Positions 47,501-58,394 of a stretch of 64,000 bases of DNA are shown piece after piece. Location of the stretch: positions 14,012,001 to 14,076,000 of the forward strand of contig OU964934.1 of the NCBI GenBank assembly GCA_918807975.1. The letters are read 5' to 3'. The notes beneath the pieces are model-generated. The model was given only the letters and a program-made list of their open reading frames with translations, had not been told where the DNA came from and did not search any database. The translations under genes and the position numbers were made by a program. Origin of the DNA: Aplidium turbinatum (Eukaryota > Chordata > Ascidiacea > Aplousobranchia > Polyclinidae). Each line of letters starts with the position of its first letter. The first letter of the stretch is position 1.

Positions 47501-50500
47501 TTTAAAGTAATGTCTACTATATAAAAAATCAGGAAAAGCACTCACTTGGAGATTGAACCCTTTACTCTATTGGGAGTATGCGCAGGATTGATCCCCTACC
47601 CTCACCACAATCAATCTCCACGTAATACATACCAGTGCGCCATGGGAAAGCAGGCCATGGGTAAGTTGGGGTTTAATGAAAGGTTCACTTTTGGGATGAA
47701 TTGCATACCAAGTACTTTTGCTGGCAAAACTCATTCATTTCAGTTTGGTTTCCATCACGTTTTGATCGTTAGAATTGAACAGAACTATCTCCACATGCAC
47801 AATTACTATCGTTTATCATGTTAATTTAGCATCAGCATACGTCGAATCGATGTCAAAAACGACTGATTTCGCAAATGAAAGTAAACATTTTCTCTTTCAG
47901 GTACCATCGGCTACAACCAGCAGCAAAGGATCGATACCTTGATGTACTTACTTGTTTATCCGCAGGTGAGCGCAGCGATTGCCGTGGTTCTCGTACTTTA
48001 GTTCGTCTTCTACTTTGAAGCTTTAGATTAAGTGGACGGGAAGGCAAGGAAGCCAATCTTCGTGTCTACCTTCAGGCATGCTTTAAGTGTCTTGCCACAG
48101 ACACATGCTCTTGAGCGGTGTCGAACCGGCGCCCTTTCGATTGCAGTTTCAGGGCTCTCACCACTCGGTTATACAGCCGGCCAATGTAGGCAATTAAGAA
48201 TGAGAACACTTGTACTCAATAATCAATAACTTTCACCATTGTAGCGTTTTTCATTTTTCTATTTTGATTCGATATAACAAGCTGAAAGATTCTTTTTGCA
48301 ACGGCAACAGCTCGCTTACCCGAGCATTCTTTACATTTCAGGCGCCTTTAGTCAAATCTCGTACGATTGAACTGATCAACTTTGAAAAACTCCCTGCTGG
48401 ACAAAACGCTGTGATAGCGGTGATGAGCTACAGCGGTTATGACATCGAGGATGCTTTGGTTCTCAATAAAGCGTCAGTGGACAGAGGTGATGTGCTGATT
48501 TTATTAATTGATCAGCTCAGAGAAGGCTATCCTTTCAACCAAGAAAGCTTTCTTTGATGCTTTATCATGGCACTTAAGTACACTTCTAACGGGTTATAAG
48601 GTCGAAATTAATCTTATTTACATTGCTTCAACGCTTGCCGACGTTGAATCAATGTACAAATGAACTACGTTGTTGTAAGTCAAGTTACCCCAGGTTTACC
48701 AATTCACTAGGATCCCCTGATTCTTTTTTTATGAAGTAAATTGTTCGAAGACTCTTTCGTCTTCCCCAGGATACGGTCGCTGTTTGGTCTACCGCAACCA
48801 GAAGTGTGTGATGAAGCGCTATGCCAACCAGACATGCGACAAGATTATGGGGCCGCTTTTGAACGCGGACACCAAGCAACCCATCCCCCGCCACAACGCA
48901 TTGGATGCCGATGGGATAGCCATGCCTGGCATGAGGGTCGAGCCGAAACAGGTAACTTTTATCGTTGAACGTCAATCGAGTTACTTAACATTGAACCACA
49001 TGAAACGTTTCGATAAGCGGCTTATTATTAATTATGAGAGGATTTCTTGTAACGACCATCCCGGGCTCTTAGATACCACCACGTACGTTTCAGCTGTTGT
49101 AAAGCAGCGGATATGAAGAGATTTCGCATGTCAGGTGAACGACCCTATTTTCGTATCCACCTTTAAGGTTTTGATTAGTTTTTGTCAAAACACGCCCATG
49201 TACTTTCGTTGGTTGTCAAACCGATGTAGCTTTGAACGACAAGCCAACGCGTTTCCCCTAGGTCACGTATCAGCATTGTGTTTCTAAAAGTTGACGCGAA
49301 GATTGAATTAGAGGCCAACTAGTTGTAGCATTGATTTGAAGTCAAACTGACGTACATTCCAGAATTCTGAACAAAGCTATTTTTTCAGGTTCTAGTCAAC
49401 AAGAGTTGCCCTGTACAGACGAGCGTGATAAGTAAGGATCAGACTCCATCTTACCAAGACACACCCATCTCGTACCGTGGTCCCATACCGTCTATGATAG
49501 AAAAGGTTTGTAGTATGACTGTACCTTAGTAAAGCATTTTAGAATACTTCTTCTAGGAGCTCGCTTTAATGCTCAATACTTTGTGTATCGTCACTTTGGA
49601 AACTTTTTGCAAAAAGAAATCTTCATGTTTTTTTTTGTGGTGCTGATCTATCAAGGTGCCACAATTTCAACTTTTTTCATCGTCCAAGTCATTTTAAAAT
49701 TGGAAATGCTTCAAATGCAAAAAACAACCAAAGTGTCTGAATTCTCAAAACTATTGTTTTCGCATTGACACTGACCAAAAATTGAACACCCGACATTGAG
49801 ACTGGTTTAATATTTTTTGTCCTAAGGCAAACTATAATCCTAGCTTAGTTTCATCAAGTAACGTTATTCTTGCAAAGTTGGTCGATAATTTGGATCGAAA
49901 CAAAGCGATGCAATGCTTTCGGCGTCTTCCATGTAAGCGGACTTGCATCGGAAGTCGAGTTCAGTTGGTTTAACATTGACATTATTCATTTCAAGGCCAT
50001 GGTGTCGTCCAACAATGAGGAAGCTTACCTCATCAAGTTGTTGCTACGTCAGACAAGACGTCCAGAGCTGGGTGACAAGTTCAGCAGCAGGCACGGACAA
50101 AAAGGTCAGTTGTATTATTTGAGCCGCAAACCAAAAGGAAATGTCACGGCGTGTTCACTAATTATGGGAATTGCTGGTTGACTAAGTGTTTTGTTGCTGA
50201 TATACAGTAAAAGCAGCGCATGGCGTTGATGGATATTTACTAAATATCCATCAACGCCATGCACTGCTTTTACTGTTAAATATTATTTATCTCATCAAGA
50301 GGTATGACGTCTATAACGTTACATTTTCTAAACTTTAGGCTTTCTAAACTTTAGGTTAAATATTATTTAGCTTGCTCCACCACTGTGCTTTCACATCCAA
50401 ATTACGCAGAAGCCGTTGTGCAATCGTTATTTAACTTCAAATTATTTTGGTATCTTTTTTTACTCACTTTGGATCATTTAGTTCAAACATGTAATCTTGA

Positions 50501-52617
50501 CACTGTTCGAGTTGTCAAAGTGATGCTACTCAAATATGATTCTTCCAGGAGTGACTGGATTCATCGCTCAGCAGGAGGACATGCCGTTCAACGACCAGGG
50601 AATATGTCCGGATGTGATCATGAATCCTCATGGTTATCCGTCCAGAATGACCGTCGGTAAACTTATGGAGCTGCTTGGTAGCAAAGCAGGTAGTTCTGAG
50701 CAAGCAATCTCCCCAGACAGTAAAATCCGTCATTTTTGTATCGATTTATGAAAAAGGCGTTGATTTATCAAAATTGATGGATTTTTCTGTTTGGGTTATG
50801 TTTTTATTTTGTGCCCATTACGACAACATCATACGTGGGCGTTTGCAGATGTTGAATCAATGTAAAAATGATTGATTTTTCTCTCTGGGATACAACACAC
50901 TGCGATCACAACAACAGGAAGCGGCGAAGGGACATAGTATAGTCTTCTAGCGTTTCTAAAGGCATCCTCGGCTTGCTGAAATGTTTGCCTTGCAGATTGT
51001 GTCATGTTTTTTAAAGTCTCTTGACACCCAACCAGTAAAAGACGCCTAGCGACGTTAAAACCTGAAAAGGCAACTTTTGCTGGTTGCGTTTATCCTAATA
51101 ACTATCCAATTTCGTATGCCTACACGCCCTACAGGTTATATATTCTTTCATACTCTTTGAGTAATACAAATTCTTCCAGGTGCAATTGAAGGCAAATTCC
51201 ACTACGGCACAGCATTCGGTGGCGATAAAGTGGAAGACCTCTCCCAGATTCTAATCGACCACGGCTATAATTATGCCGGCAAAGATTGTCTCACCTCTGG
51301 GATCACTGGGTGAGTTAAATTTGAGTAAACATAGATAATTACTTCAAAAAAGCGTTTAATGATGTTATATTTGTGTCCTGTGATGGTGTTTGTCATAGTC
51401 TTGTTGGATTTTCAAATCCATATTTGTTGGACAAACTCAGCAACGAGAGAAAGGTAAGAAAAGGTAACTTTGGTCCTCACCATACACATACATGAAAGAT
51501 TATTACCCGTATATGATTTTGCAGTGAACCCCTAGAGGCGTATATCTACCACGGGCCTGTGTACTATCAGAAGCTAAAACATATGGTGCTCGATAAAATG
51601 CACGCAAGAGCAAGAGGACCGATCACAGTATTAACCAGGTGAGATGTGACACTCCAACTGGAAAATGTTCTTTTTTGACATTGGCTCACGTTTGCTGACA
51701 TTTAATCAACGTAATACAGTATAAATTTTCTGCCATAGAAAGAAATTTTGACCTGTGTTCTAAGTTCAGTGGAAGTCCTGAGAAGGGGTGGCTTTATCCG
51801 ATTAAGTCTTGTTAGAGACTAAAAGCGAAGTCAGGAGCTTAGATTGAGTTTAATCTATTACATTTTTATCAACGTCCAATTCCTATTGGTCAACAGACAA
51901 CCGACAGAAGGGCGTGCCCGTGATGGAGGTCTACGATTGGGTGAAATGGAACGAGATTGTTTGATTGGTTACGGAGCAAGCATGTTGCTATTGGAAAGAC
52001 TCATGATTTCAAGTGATCAATTTGAGGTAGGCGCGTGGTTTTGATGGGGACTGTCTTCGGTCGCCAGGATCTTTTGACGACATAAAACTTACATTTTTAA
52101 TCTTAATACATTCACATGTTACTTTTTAACTATAAATAAAACACTCACTGTCTACTGGACTTACAATTATAAGCAACAAACAGTTGCATGAGAGAGAGCA
52201 CTTTTATTTTATCTAATGCGAGAGTAGTACGGTGCAATTATAAACTATACGAATAAAATAGCACCATAATAAACTAGATTCCACAACAAAAAGAGTTTTA
52301 TTGGGATTATTCCAAAGCGTCTATTGACTACTGCAACCACACGGCTTGATATCGTACAATGTGATTTTCTTTGGAAAAATTTGGAACTATTTTTGGTTAA
52401 CATTTGCTTCTTGTGAACATGTAAAATTTTTCTTTCTCAGGTGGATGTTTGTGGGGTGTGTGGTCTCCTTGGGTACGACGGCTGGTGCCAGTTTTGCAGA
52501 TCCTCTCGCAACGTAGCTTCCCTCAAGATACCCTACGCCTGCAAGTTATTGTTTCAAGAGCTGACTTCAATGAACATTGTACCGCGTTTAAAATTAAAAG
52601 CCTATAACGAAGACTAA
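35596..52617 (+). CDS. POLR3B: DNA-directed RNA polymerase III subunit RPC2
   Basis: Second-largest Pol III subunit; with RPC1 it forms the active site that makes tRNAs, 5S rRNA and other small RNAs. 24 exons: 35596-35679, 36740-36914, 38423-38579, 41568-41691, 42055-42249, 42753-42857, 43073-43237, 43719-43829, 44358-44519, 44854-45061, 45476-45586, 45766-45964, 46486-46659, 47533-47660, 47901-47965, 48342-48486, 48770-48951, 49389-49505, 49996-50104, 50549-50689, 51180-51309, 51525-51638, 51897-52026, 52441-52617. Every phase closes; the product is 1135 residues (human 1133). Landmarks in order: [123 protein letters not shown] (from ~895), [34 protein letters not shown]. The C-terminal zinc site is C1081-x2-C1084-x8-C1093-x2-C1096. 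Intron 1 uses a GC donor (AAG|GCAAGT). No break in the frame was found, so the gene looks functional. Confidence 0.98.
35824..36701. mobile_element. Large inverted-repeat element in POLR3B intron 1
   Basis: Arms 35824-36132 and 36391-36701 (about 310 bp each) are close inverted copies, opening AGGCAGTGGCTATTTGACCG. The ~258 bp spacer holds a second, smaller palindrome (about 36166-36254; CTCAAGTTAGTTATATACAA mirrored). Each arm carries a tRNA-like stretch (TGGCGCGTAGGGTTCG … GTGAGTTCGATAC) that may be a relic Pol III promoter. No coding frame. It fills most of the GC-AG intron. Confidence 0.85.
37387..38373 (+). mobile_element. hAT element remnant in POLR3B intron 2
   Basis: Perfect ends CAGGGCTTCCCAAACT / AGTTTGGGAAGCCCTG with an exact 8-bp duplication GTATAAAG (37379-37386, 38374-38381). 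Inside, [17 protein letters not shown] (near 37611) matches the TEVRWLSRG signature of Zaphod/Charlie-like hAT transposases. The rest is decayed. Its right border is only 41 bp from POLR3B exon 3. Confidence 0.92.
38580..38850 (+). repeat. Tandem array copied from the POLR3B exon 3 / intron 3 junction
   Basis: Four units of 58-73 bp (38580-38637, 38638-38710, 38711-38780, 38781-~38850). The first three end CCAATTGGCAG or CTAATTGGCAG, the last bases of exon 3, and are followed by GTTGA, so each repeat border recreates the exon's 5' splice site. Each unit also contains TTGCCCATTTCA(G/A), a 3' splice-site look-alike. Reading past the true donor meets an in-frame TAG at once. Confidence 0.9.
39033..39871. 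mobile_element. hAT-type element in POLR3B intron 3, carrying a LINE tail
   Basis: Ends TAGAGCTCGACCGATATATC and, inverted, TAGAGCTCGACCGATATCAC, followed by repeated ATCGGC motifs. The flanks are AATTTTGT (39025-39032) and ATTTTTGT (39872-39879), 7 of 8. It contains a family A LINE 3' end at about 39660-39770. Confidence 0.85.
39660..39770 (+). mobile_element. LINE (family A) 3' tail nested in a hAT-type element
   Basis: AGTAGCCTTCCAGTGTAGTC, GGGAACATCGTGAATCTGGG and CCTCGGCCCCAGACGCTCAC, ending in CGACGACGAC, match the 3' ends at 30206, 58395 and 59135. Only the untranslated tail is present. Confidence 0.8.
40586..41184. mobile_element. 599 bp palindromic element with TTAA ends, POLR3B intron 3
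   Basis: Arms 40586-40862 and 40905-41184 are near-perfect inverted copies around a 42-base loop. TTAA stands at both borders (40586-40589, 41181-41184), the piggyBac-type target. The outer ends are AAGGGCGGGGAAACCC. The inner 40791-40977 portion has TAGTTGTGGCCAAAAGTTTA ends, which resemble Tc1/mariner termini. The mirrored 60-codon frames in both arms ([10 protein letters not shown]..) follow from the symmetry and are not taken as genes. Confidence 0.9.
42353..42659. mobile_element. hAT-type MITE in POLR3B intron 5
   Basis: Ends CAGTCGCGGATTGAAGG and, inverted, CAGAAGCGAATCTAGATC. An exact CTGACCAG duplication flanks it (42345-42352, 42660-42667). Internal ACCCCCC and GGGCCCCC tracts are typical of this MITE style. 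No coding frame. Confidence 0.87.
43867..43954. repeat. Palindromic MITE copy (family P), best preserved
   Basis: CCCAGAGTGCAAGTCGGTCG at the left is mirrored by CGACTGACTTGCTGTCTGGG at the right; the centre ACATTGATTCAACGTCTGCA is mirrored exactly by TGCAGACGTTGAATCAATGT. The whole 88 bp is one self-complementary hairpin with almost no loop. It lies in POLR3B intron 8. Confidence 0.92.
45190..45412 (+). mobile_element. tRNA-derived SINE (family S3), POLR3B intron 10
   Basis: A box region GGGATGGCGCAGCGTGTAAG, B box GGTTTGACTCCCGG, then a body with GGCGGCCGAGAGAATGGAAC and GTTAGTGCCGAAGGCTTAG. The layout is that of a SINE in the sense direction of POLR3B. Confidence 0.75.
46694..47149. mobile_element. 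hAT-type MITE in POLR3B intron 13
   Basis: Ends CAGTGGTTTTCAACC and, inverted, CAGAGGTTTTCAACC, with an exact GCCTAGAC duplication (46686-46693, 47150-47157). Near the left end GGTTCCGCGGAACC and AGGTTCCGCC repeat. These are classic hAT termini. No coding frame. Confidence 0.93.
47826..47880. repeat. Partial palindromic MITE (family P), POLR3B intron 14
   Basis: CGTCGAATCGATGTCAAAAA and CGACTGATTTCGC match the right half of the family P consensus; the left half is missing. Confidence 0.5.
48005..48190 (-). mobile_element. tRNA-derived SINE (family S4), POLR3B intron 15
   Basis: Minus strand: GCCGGCTGTATAACCGAGTG (A box region), GCGCCGGTTCGACACCGC (B box), GTGGCAAGACACTTAAAGC, then a tail GATTGGCTTCCTTGCCTTCC and GTCCACTTAATCTAAAG. 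The tail matches 28655-28700 at the end of the family A LINE fragment. Confidence 0.8.
48608..48672. repeat. Partial palindromic MITE (family P), POLR3B intron 16
   Basis: Core ACATTGCTTCAACGCTTGCC mirrored by GACGTTGAATCAATGT remains; both outer CCCAGA ends are gone. Confidence 0.6.
50205..50275. repeat. 71 bp near-perfect hairpin, POLR3B intron 19
   Basis: CAGTAAAAGCAGCGCATGGC GTTGATGGATATTTA pairs with its mirror ending GCTTTTACTG, with one or two mismatches and a very small loop. It is unrelated in sequence to family P. It could be a tiny MITE or a transcribed stem-loop. Confidence 0.8.
50838..50892. repeat. Half copy of palindromic MITE (family P), POLR3B intron 20
   Basis: GCAGATGTTGAATCAATGTA and a degraded right end near CTCTCTGGGA correspond to the right half of the family. 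Confidence 0.55.
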
Positions 52618-53245
52618 CTAAGCTCCCCGTGGTCTGAAAATCTTGAAATTTTGCTTTTCAATCATATTTTTATTTATGAACTCTGCAATCAGTTTTCTAT
52701 TGAAGAATACATTTTACGGGATTCTTTTCTCAGAAGCGTTTATTTTTGTTTCGTTGGAATCTAGCCAATGTTTGTTTACAGTACAGTTTTTGAGGGAAAG
52801 GTTTTTCGTACTGAGCAGCTTTTCACGAAATCCAAACCTCGCAATTGCACATGCCCCGCAAGTTAATGAATTAAGATAGCTTGAATTTTTGTCTGATGTA
52901 TTAAACTGTATCGACTTTTAAACTGCGTATAAAGGATACTTGAACGTAAAATCCAGCCAGCTTAACCTATTATACTTCTCACTACTTGCTTGTTGGTCTA
53001 ATCTAAATTTTGTGTTTTGATTAGGTCTACATGGACATCATGTAATTGCCTCGGACTTTTGTATTTCGTGTGTTTAGTTTGAGGCTATTTAACCTACTTA
53101 ATAGCTTCAAAACAAAGTTAGGCTGGTGATGTTTAAAACTGGCCTTGCCTTGATTTATATAAAAGAAAAAGTGAGCCGTACCTAGGCCTGGGCTGACCGC
53201 TAACAAGTATAGTGTATACCATCCACTTACGCTTGTAACCTATCA
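52618..53245. other. Downstream flank of POLR3B
   Basis: Presumed 3' UTR and spacer. No convincing AATAAA close to the stop codon; no exon or transposon recognised. Confidence 0.4.
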
Positions 53246-53430
53246 GCAGGCCAGTCAAGAGGGTAATTTGGGCCCGGTACCAATAACATTTTCAGGCCCC
53301 AAATAAAGACATTCATAAAAAAACGCACTATATCCATAGAATACGCGGTGGTTTCTTCAGGTTCCCGGGCCCCTAAAATTATCCCGGGTCCAAAAGTACC
53401 GTACCCCCCTGAACCCCTGTCAACGCTACG
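53246..53430 (-). mobile_element. Non-autonomous hAT-type element (GTTGACAGGGG family)
   Basis: The right end, inverted, reads CGTAGCGTTGACAGGGGTTC and then GTACTTTTGGACCCGGG; the same series starts at 63757 on the plus strand. The flanks are ACCTATCA (53238-53245) and ACCTATTA (53431-53438), 7 of 8. Confidence 0.72.
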
Positions 53431-53496
53431 ACCTATTACGTCTAAGTTCTGATTCAGTCTTAAATTAGTTCAATTTCAAGTAGTTGACTAGTAGGC

Positions 53497-53580
53497 TACC
53501 CTAAAATCCGTCGTTTTTACATTGATTCAACTTGTGCAGACGTTGAATCAATGTAAAAATGACGGGTTTTGTTATCTGGG
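53497..53580. repeat. Palindromic MITE copy (family P)
   Basis: TTTTTACATTGATTCAACTT and GCAGACGTTGAATCAATGTA form the hairpin centre; the ends are AAAATCCGTCG and GACGGGTTTTGTTATCTGGG. Confidence 0.8.
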
Positions 53581-54139
53581 CTAGGATTTTGACGGCGTTC
53601 CAACAGCTTTCTTTTTGACTAAAGTAAGCTACTGTATTTCCTAGACTTAAACCTAGGCTACCTTTATACTCACCGGGATATGTTAATTCAGTTGTTGTTT
53701 TGGAATTTGCGTTTTCTCGATTAATGAGTGGCATGTAATCACGTTTAATTTCCTTAAATCAGCTTCTGACTAGCAGTAGGTTATTCGGTAGGCTGTGAGC
53801 CTACAGTATAATATGCATTTGAACGGGCCATAAAATATTTTACTGAATTATAAAAATTCACCTACAGTCTCTGCTCGTTCGGCGGGTAACCGAATAGGTT
53901 GTTGCAACTCCTGCTGAAATGTTGGTATCAAGTCTGCAAATGACTAATCAGCCAAACAAAAGATTTCCAGGAAACGTGACATGTTGGGCAAATTGGAATG
54001 TAGACACAAAATGTCAGAATTCTACAAGTGACAATTTGAATAAATGAAACAAATTCTACTGCACGGTTATCCCAAGTGTTGCCCATACAACTCTGTTGGA
54101 TAATAATCGCCCTACTTTCTGAACAAATAAATGGCAAAA
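53581..54139. other. Spacer
   Basis: No gene or repeat recognised; the minus-strand open frame at 53928-54188 has no known similarity. Confidence 0.35.
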
Positions 54140-54260
54140 TCAAGAAACGCTGGTTCAACTCTGTAGGTTTGAGTAAATAGGTTTCCATTCAACGGCACCA
54201 AGCGAATGAAATAATTCACAAGCAACAACAAGCGGAGACTTCATTCTGTCGAATAATAAT
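54140..54260 (+). mobile_element. SINE (family S1) fragment
   Basis: CGCTGGTTCAACTCTGTAGG (B box) then TCCATTCAACGGCACCAAGC and GGAGACTTCATTCTGTC match the middle of family S1. The head and tail are missing or decayed. Confidence 0.65.
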
Positions 54261-54605
54261 AGTTTCTGAATCAGCTTTTACTTGTTTTGCAAAGTTTTAG
54301 CAATGCCATCGAGGTTACAAAAGGTTTTTCATAGGTTGTTCTGTCATATTCAGATGCAAAGAGTCCAATAAAACATTTTAAAGATTTATCTAAAACAATA
54401 TTTAAATGAAAAGTAGCCTAGTTTCGTACACAATTCTTTGAATGCCAAATCAAATTAATCATTTTTATTTCCCAAGTTTTTGATAGTTTCACTAAAGTTG
54501 TTCATTTTAGGCGGCTAGGCCTACTAAACTTTTAGTCGGGCCTAATTGCATTCCTGAGCCCCTTGAAATCTTACATTGATTCCCAAAGAATCTTTGAAGC
54601 CCAGT

Positions 54606-54804
54606 CAGTGGCGTAGCTAGGGAATGTGCCGCCCGGAGCAGATTCAGATTTTTCCGCTCCTTCAAGAAAAAGGGGATATGAAGCACAATTGAATTCAACG
54701 CCTTCAAGAAAAAGCATGTGAAAATGAAATGCGCTTTTTAATCAGATTATAATCAAAATCAAAAATCGTAGTCTGAAAGTGCCGCCCCCCTAGCTACGCC
54801 ACTG
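54606..54804. mobile_element. hAT-type MITE
   Basis: Perfect ends CAGTGGCGTAGCTAGGG / CCCTAGCTACGCCACTG with an exact AGCCCAGT duplication (54598-54605, 54805-54812). At 199 bp it has no coding capacity. Confidence 0.93.
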
Positions 54805-54954
54805 AGCCCAGTTGTGAATCATTGATTTAGCGCTTGAAACTCATGCACATATCAGCAAGCAAAGATTTGTAACTTATCCCAACTCGCTCAGGCCTACTAG
54901 CATATATTTTAATTTTGAAAGAGATTGTGTTTTCCCCTCCAAATCTGTAGACCA

Positions 54955-55760
54955 GCAGTGGGCAACCTACGGCCCGCGTGCAGCTTTTGTGCGGCCCGCG
55001 ACAACATTCATAACTGATCCATATATCTGGGCCGGGAGTGCATCAAAAATCAATGCTTTTCCTCGTCGGCCAGATGCAATTTATGCTTATATGTGCCAAC
55101 GTGTTTTTTTGGCTACGAAAGACTTTTTCAACTACCAAACACTGATATTGGTATGCCAACAGACGTAGTGGTTAGTTCTATGAACGTGTAGATGTAGTGA
55201 TTATGTGATTAAAATTCGTATTGTAAAATTGCATTACAAACTGTGTGTGCATTAGAATTGTCTCATAGAGTTGTGCTGAGTGGGCAGAAGATCAAAAAAG
55301 ATAAAGTTTGTAGACTAGCAAAAGCTTTCCAACAACAGTTTTTATTTTTTACAAGGATGGGCTCAGAAGGTGAAAAGAAATATTCAACCGAGTTACGCAG
55401 TATCAAAGCTGATAGCAAAGGACGTGTGTGGAAGGAGAATTTATAAAGGAATACTTAATGGCAGTTGCAGAGATCGTTTGTTCAGAGAAAAAGCCATTAT
55501 TTTCAACTACCAGCTTTTCTATGGATAGTTACAAGACGAATGAATTGAAGATACTGTATCTCTGTAGCCTAAATGTAAGGGAGCTTAAGGGACGCTGAAA
55601 TAGGTTTCATATTGAACTAATACGAGTTAAATTACTTGACGTTAAGTTTGCCTACTCTTTGTTATTGGATGAACATTACTGTGGACGCCTCCGCATTATC
55701 ACTATTTCATTGGGCCAGCGCATGCAAAAAGATTGCCCCCCCCCCCCCTGCTGCAGACAG
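54955..55760 (+). mobile_element. hAT element remnant (GTF2IRD2/Zaphod-like)
   Basis: The left end CAGCAGTGGGCAACCTACGG and CCCGCG is a standard hAT terminus. Within, FIKEYLMAVAEIVCSEKKPL and FSTTSFSMDSYKTNELKIL (near 55440-55560) align with the FVKECL..ILCPEKK..F..ISLS block of GTF2IRD2-type hAT transposases. Stops interrupt it. The right end near 55735-55755 (a C-tract) is uncertain, and no target duplication was confirmed. Confidence 0.68.
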
Positions 55761-58394
55761 TGGTGTTGTCGCTGGTGTGTATTAACATCAGTAGAAGAAT
55801 TTCAAGAATTTTCAAAAGTTAACGAATATTAACGAACTGTTATATTGTGTTTAACTATACACAATGCTTTTAAGCAACTGAATTTCACAATTTTAATTGT
55901 AAAGAATGATTGTTTGGCTTAGCGTAAATATGTCAAACCTTTTAGAGATTGATCATTAAGGAAGTTTTGTGAGAATTGTTTTGACTTTTTAATTGGTCCA
56001 GACAATATTGCTTGCACTGATAAGCCTGAGAACTGAGTAAAGAGTGGTGTCAAGTTCCTTCAAATTGACGCGATAAACTGGTAAGATGATATCACAAGCG
56101 AATGAAGACAACGCAAGAAGATAACTTTCTTTTGTCTTACTTCAGTTCCAAAGAAACTGTTTCCCGCCTATTATTTTCTTTCATCTGTTTTAATAAGAGA
56201 CAAGACAGAAAGAAAGCAATCACGTAGTACAAAATGACTAATTAAAACTCATTTACATCACTTTACTTATGCCAGACGTTAAACAGACACAAACCATATG
56301 CTGAATCACTGAATAGAAATCTTGACAAGCCAAACTGTACAAAACTGTAATCAACGTCTGAAATACAGTCTTGAAAAAGAGTACGTAACTTGACACGATT
56401 TCTTTTACTACGTTGCAAAGAGTAACGGATCAAGAGTCCTTAGTTACATTGGTTCACAGATGCTTTCTGATTGGTCAAAAACTTCGCCTTGTTACCAAAT
56501 TTAAGTTTAAACCAAAGAATAACCGTTGCACAATAACACAGCTAGTTTGAGAAGCAAGAGTGAGGTGCTGTTTATGAAGGTACGCGAACAATTTCCACGT
56601 AAAATTTACTTTTAATAATACAGACCCTTATGGCAAGTGACAATGTTGCCAAAAAGCCTATAAGATCCTATTTTGTATTAATATAAAATTTACGTTCAGC
56701 AACATTGAAGAAGAATTGTATAAGTTTGTAGATAAGCTGTACCAAGATGAACACCAAAGTGCTATATCAAAAATAATCCTCAAATTGTGAAAGCCTCTCT
56801 GAACAGCATATAGTTCTGACAGTTTCACCAGCGGGTCATAATAAGAAGTCTAGTTAAGAGATTTTTTAAAGACCTAGTAGCCTACTAATTATTGATTCCA
56901 AGTCAAAATATGAAATAAATCTGATTAGCGTAAAAGAAATTTTGAGTAGTATTTTCTAGTTGGATCAAGTGAAAGACTTGTGGTGTTATAGTATTGCACT
57001 TGTCCCGACCTGAGAATGTTATGACTATCATCAAACGAAATCAGCGACTTATCCTGTTTATGAAAACTTCACCAATCAAAACTGGATGTAAAATCAGGGA
57101 CAAGACAAATTTGAACATGGCCTGCCATAACATGTAAAAATTAGAAACAGCAATTAATTCAATTCTTCTATATTTTCTGGTGTAAAATGTATTTTGTAAA
57201 ATAAAGTTGTAAATTGGAACAAAACGAAGAAGCAACACAGCTGCAACACCTAGCCAATTTAATCAAACGATAAAAATCCCAAAGTGTATATTCTAAACTC
57301 ATCTTCTACAAACCTTTCACAAACTAACCTGATCTCATCTTCAGTGCTATTTAGTCTCATTAAGTCAATTTTATAATTGAATTATTATGTTTGTACAAAA
57401 TTATAAATTTATTACTGTTTTATAATCTATCAATATTAATATATAGCCTAATAATAACGTTAAAATACATTAAATTATAAATCAATTATAATGTTTAAAT
57501 TTTTCTATTTTTTGTTTCTAGTTTACTGTTTGAATTTCATTCAGTAACACTGAAAATGAAAACAAAACAACTTTGCAGAACGAAAGTAGCTTGTAGGTAA
57601 TTGAAAGAAATTCTGAATGAAACCCTGTATCAATTATTTTACAAATATGCTAAACTTGTGATGAGAATGATTTTTTGAATAACGACAAGTAAAAAAGCTT
57701 TCACCATGTACGTGTATGCCAAGATCAGGTGGAGTGCGATATGGAATGACGTCATATTGCACTCGTCCCGGTCTCAGTAAGCCGTAAGTTGTCAACTTGA
57801 AGACGACCTTTTTCTCCAAAAAAAATTTGCAGAAATATATTGCTTCAAGTTTAAGTTGAGAAAATGTTTTTACGCTGCTCCGAAATGTTGAAGAACTACA
57901 TATCTAGTTTTTGTTTTTTTTACATCGTTGATCCTTGTAATTTGTAGCAATGTTGTAATTTATGGCTTATCTCAGATAATAATCAGATCATCAAATCCTC
58001 TCAGGGACACAAGATTTTAAAATAATAATGTGATAGTAAGTTCTTAACAATAGGATTTTCTATTAATTTTCTCCTTGCACACAATCGGCTACTTCTAATT
58101 TTTTTTTTTCCGAAAACTACAAAGAGTAGGTTAGGCTACCACTTGCAATATAACAGCAAATATACGTCGTAGGTGCTTGGTCATTGCTTGTCAAATTCAT
58201 TTTGCTGACTTGTGACATGCAAAGTTATGGCTTGCTGTGTTGTTACTTGCTCAGTTTCATTTTTTACCAACTTCAACCACTTGCTGAAATGTTGCTAGCT
58301 CAGTTGTTACTTGCTCAGTTGTCGTTTGCTCAGTTCACAACTGCTGTCTTGTAGGAGACGTATCTCTCTCTTCAGCATGATATGGGCTTTCTAT
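55761..58394. other. Gene-poor spacer
   Basis: About 2.6 kb without a recognised exon. Near 58220-58335 the phrase TTACTTGCTCAGTT recurs in degenerate form. The CACTTGTCCCGACCTGAGA stretch near 56997 loosely resembles CACTCGTCCCGGTCTCAG near 57760, suggesting a decayed repeat pair. Confidence 0.4.
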
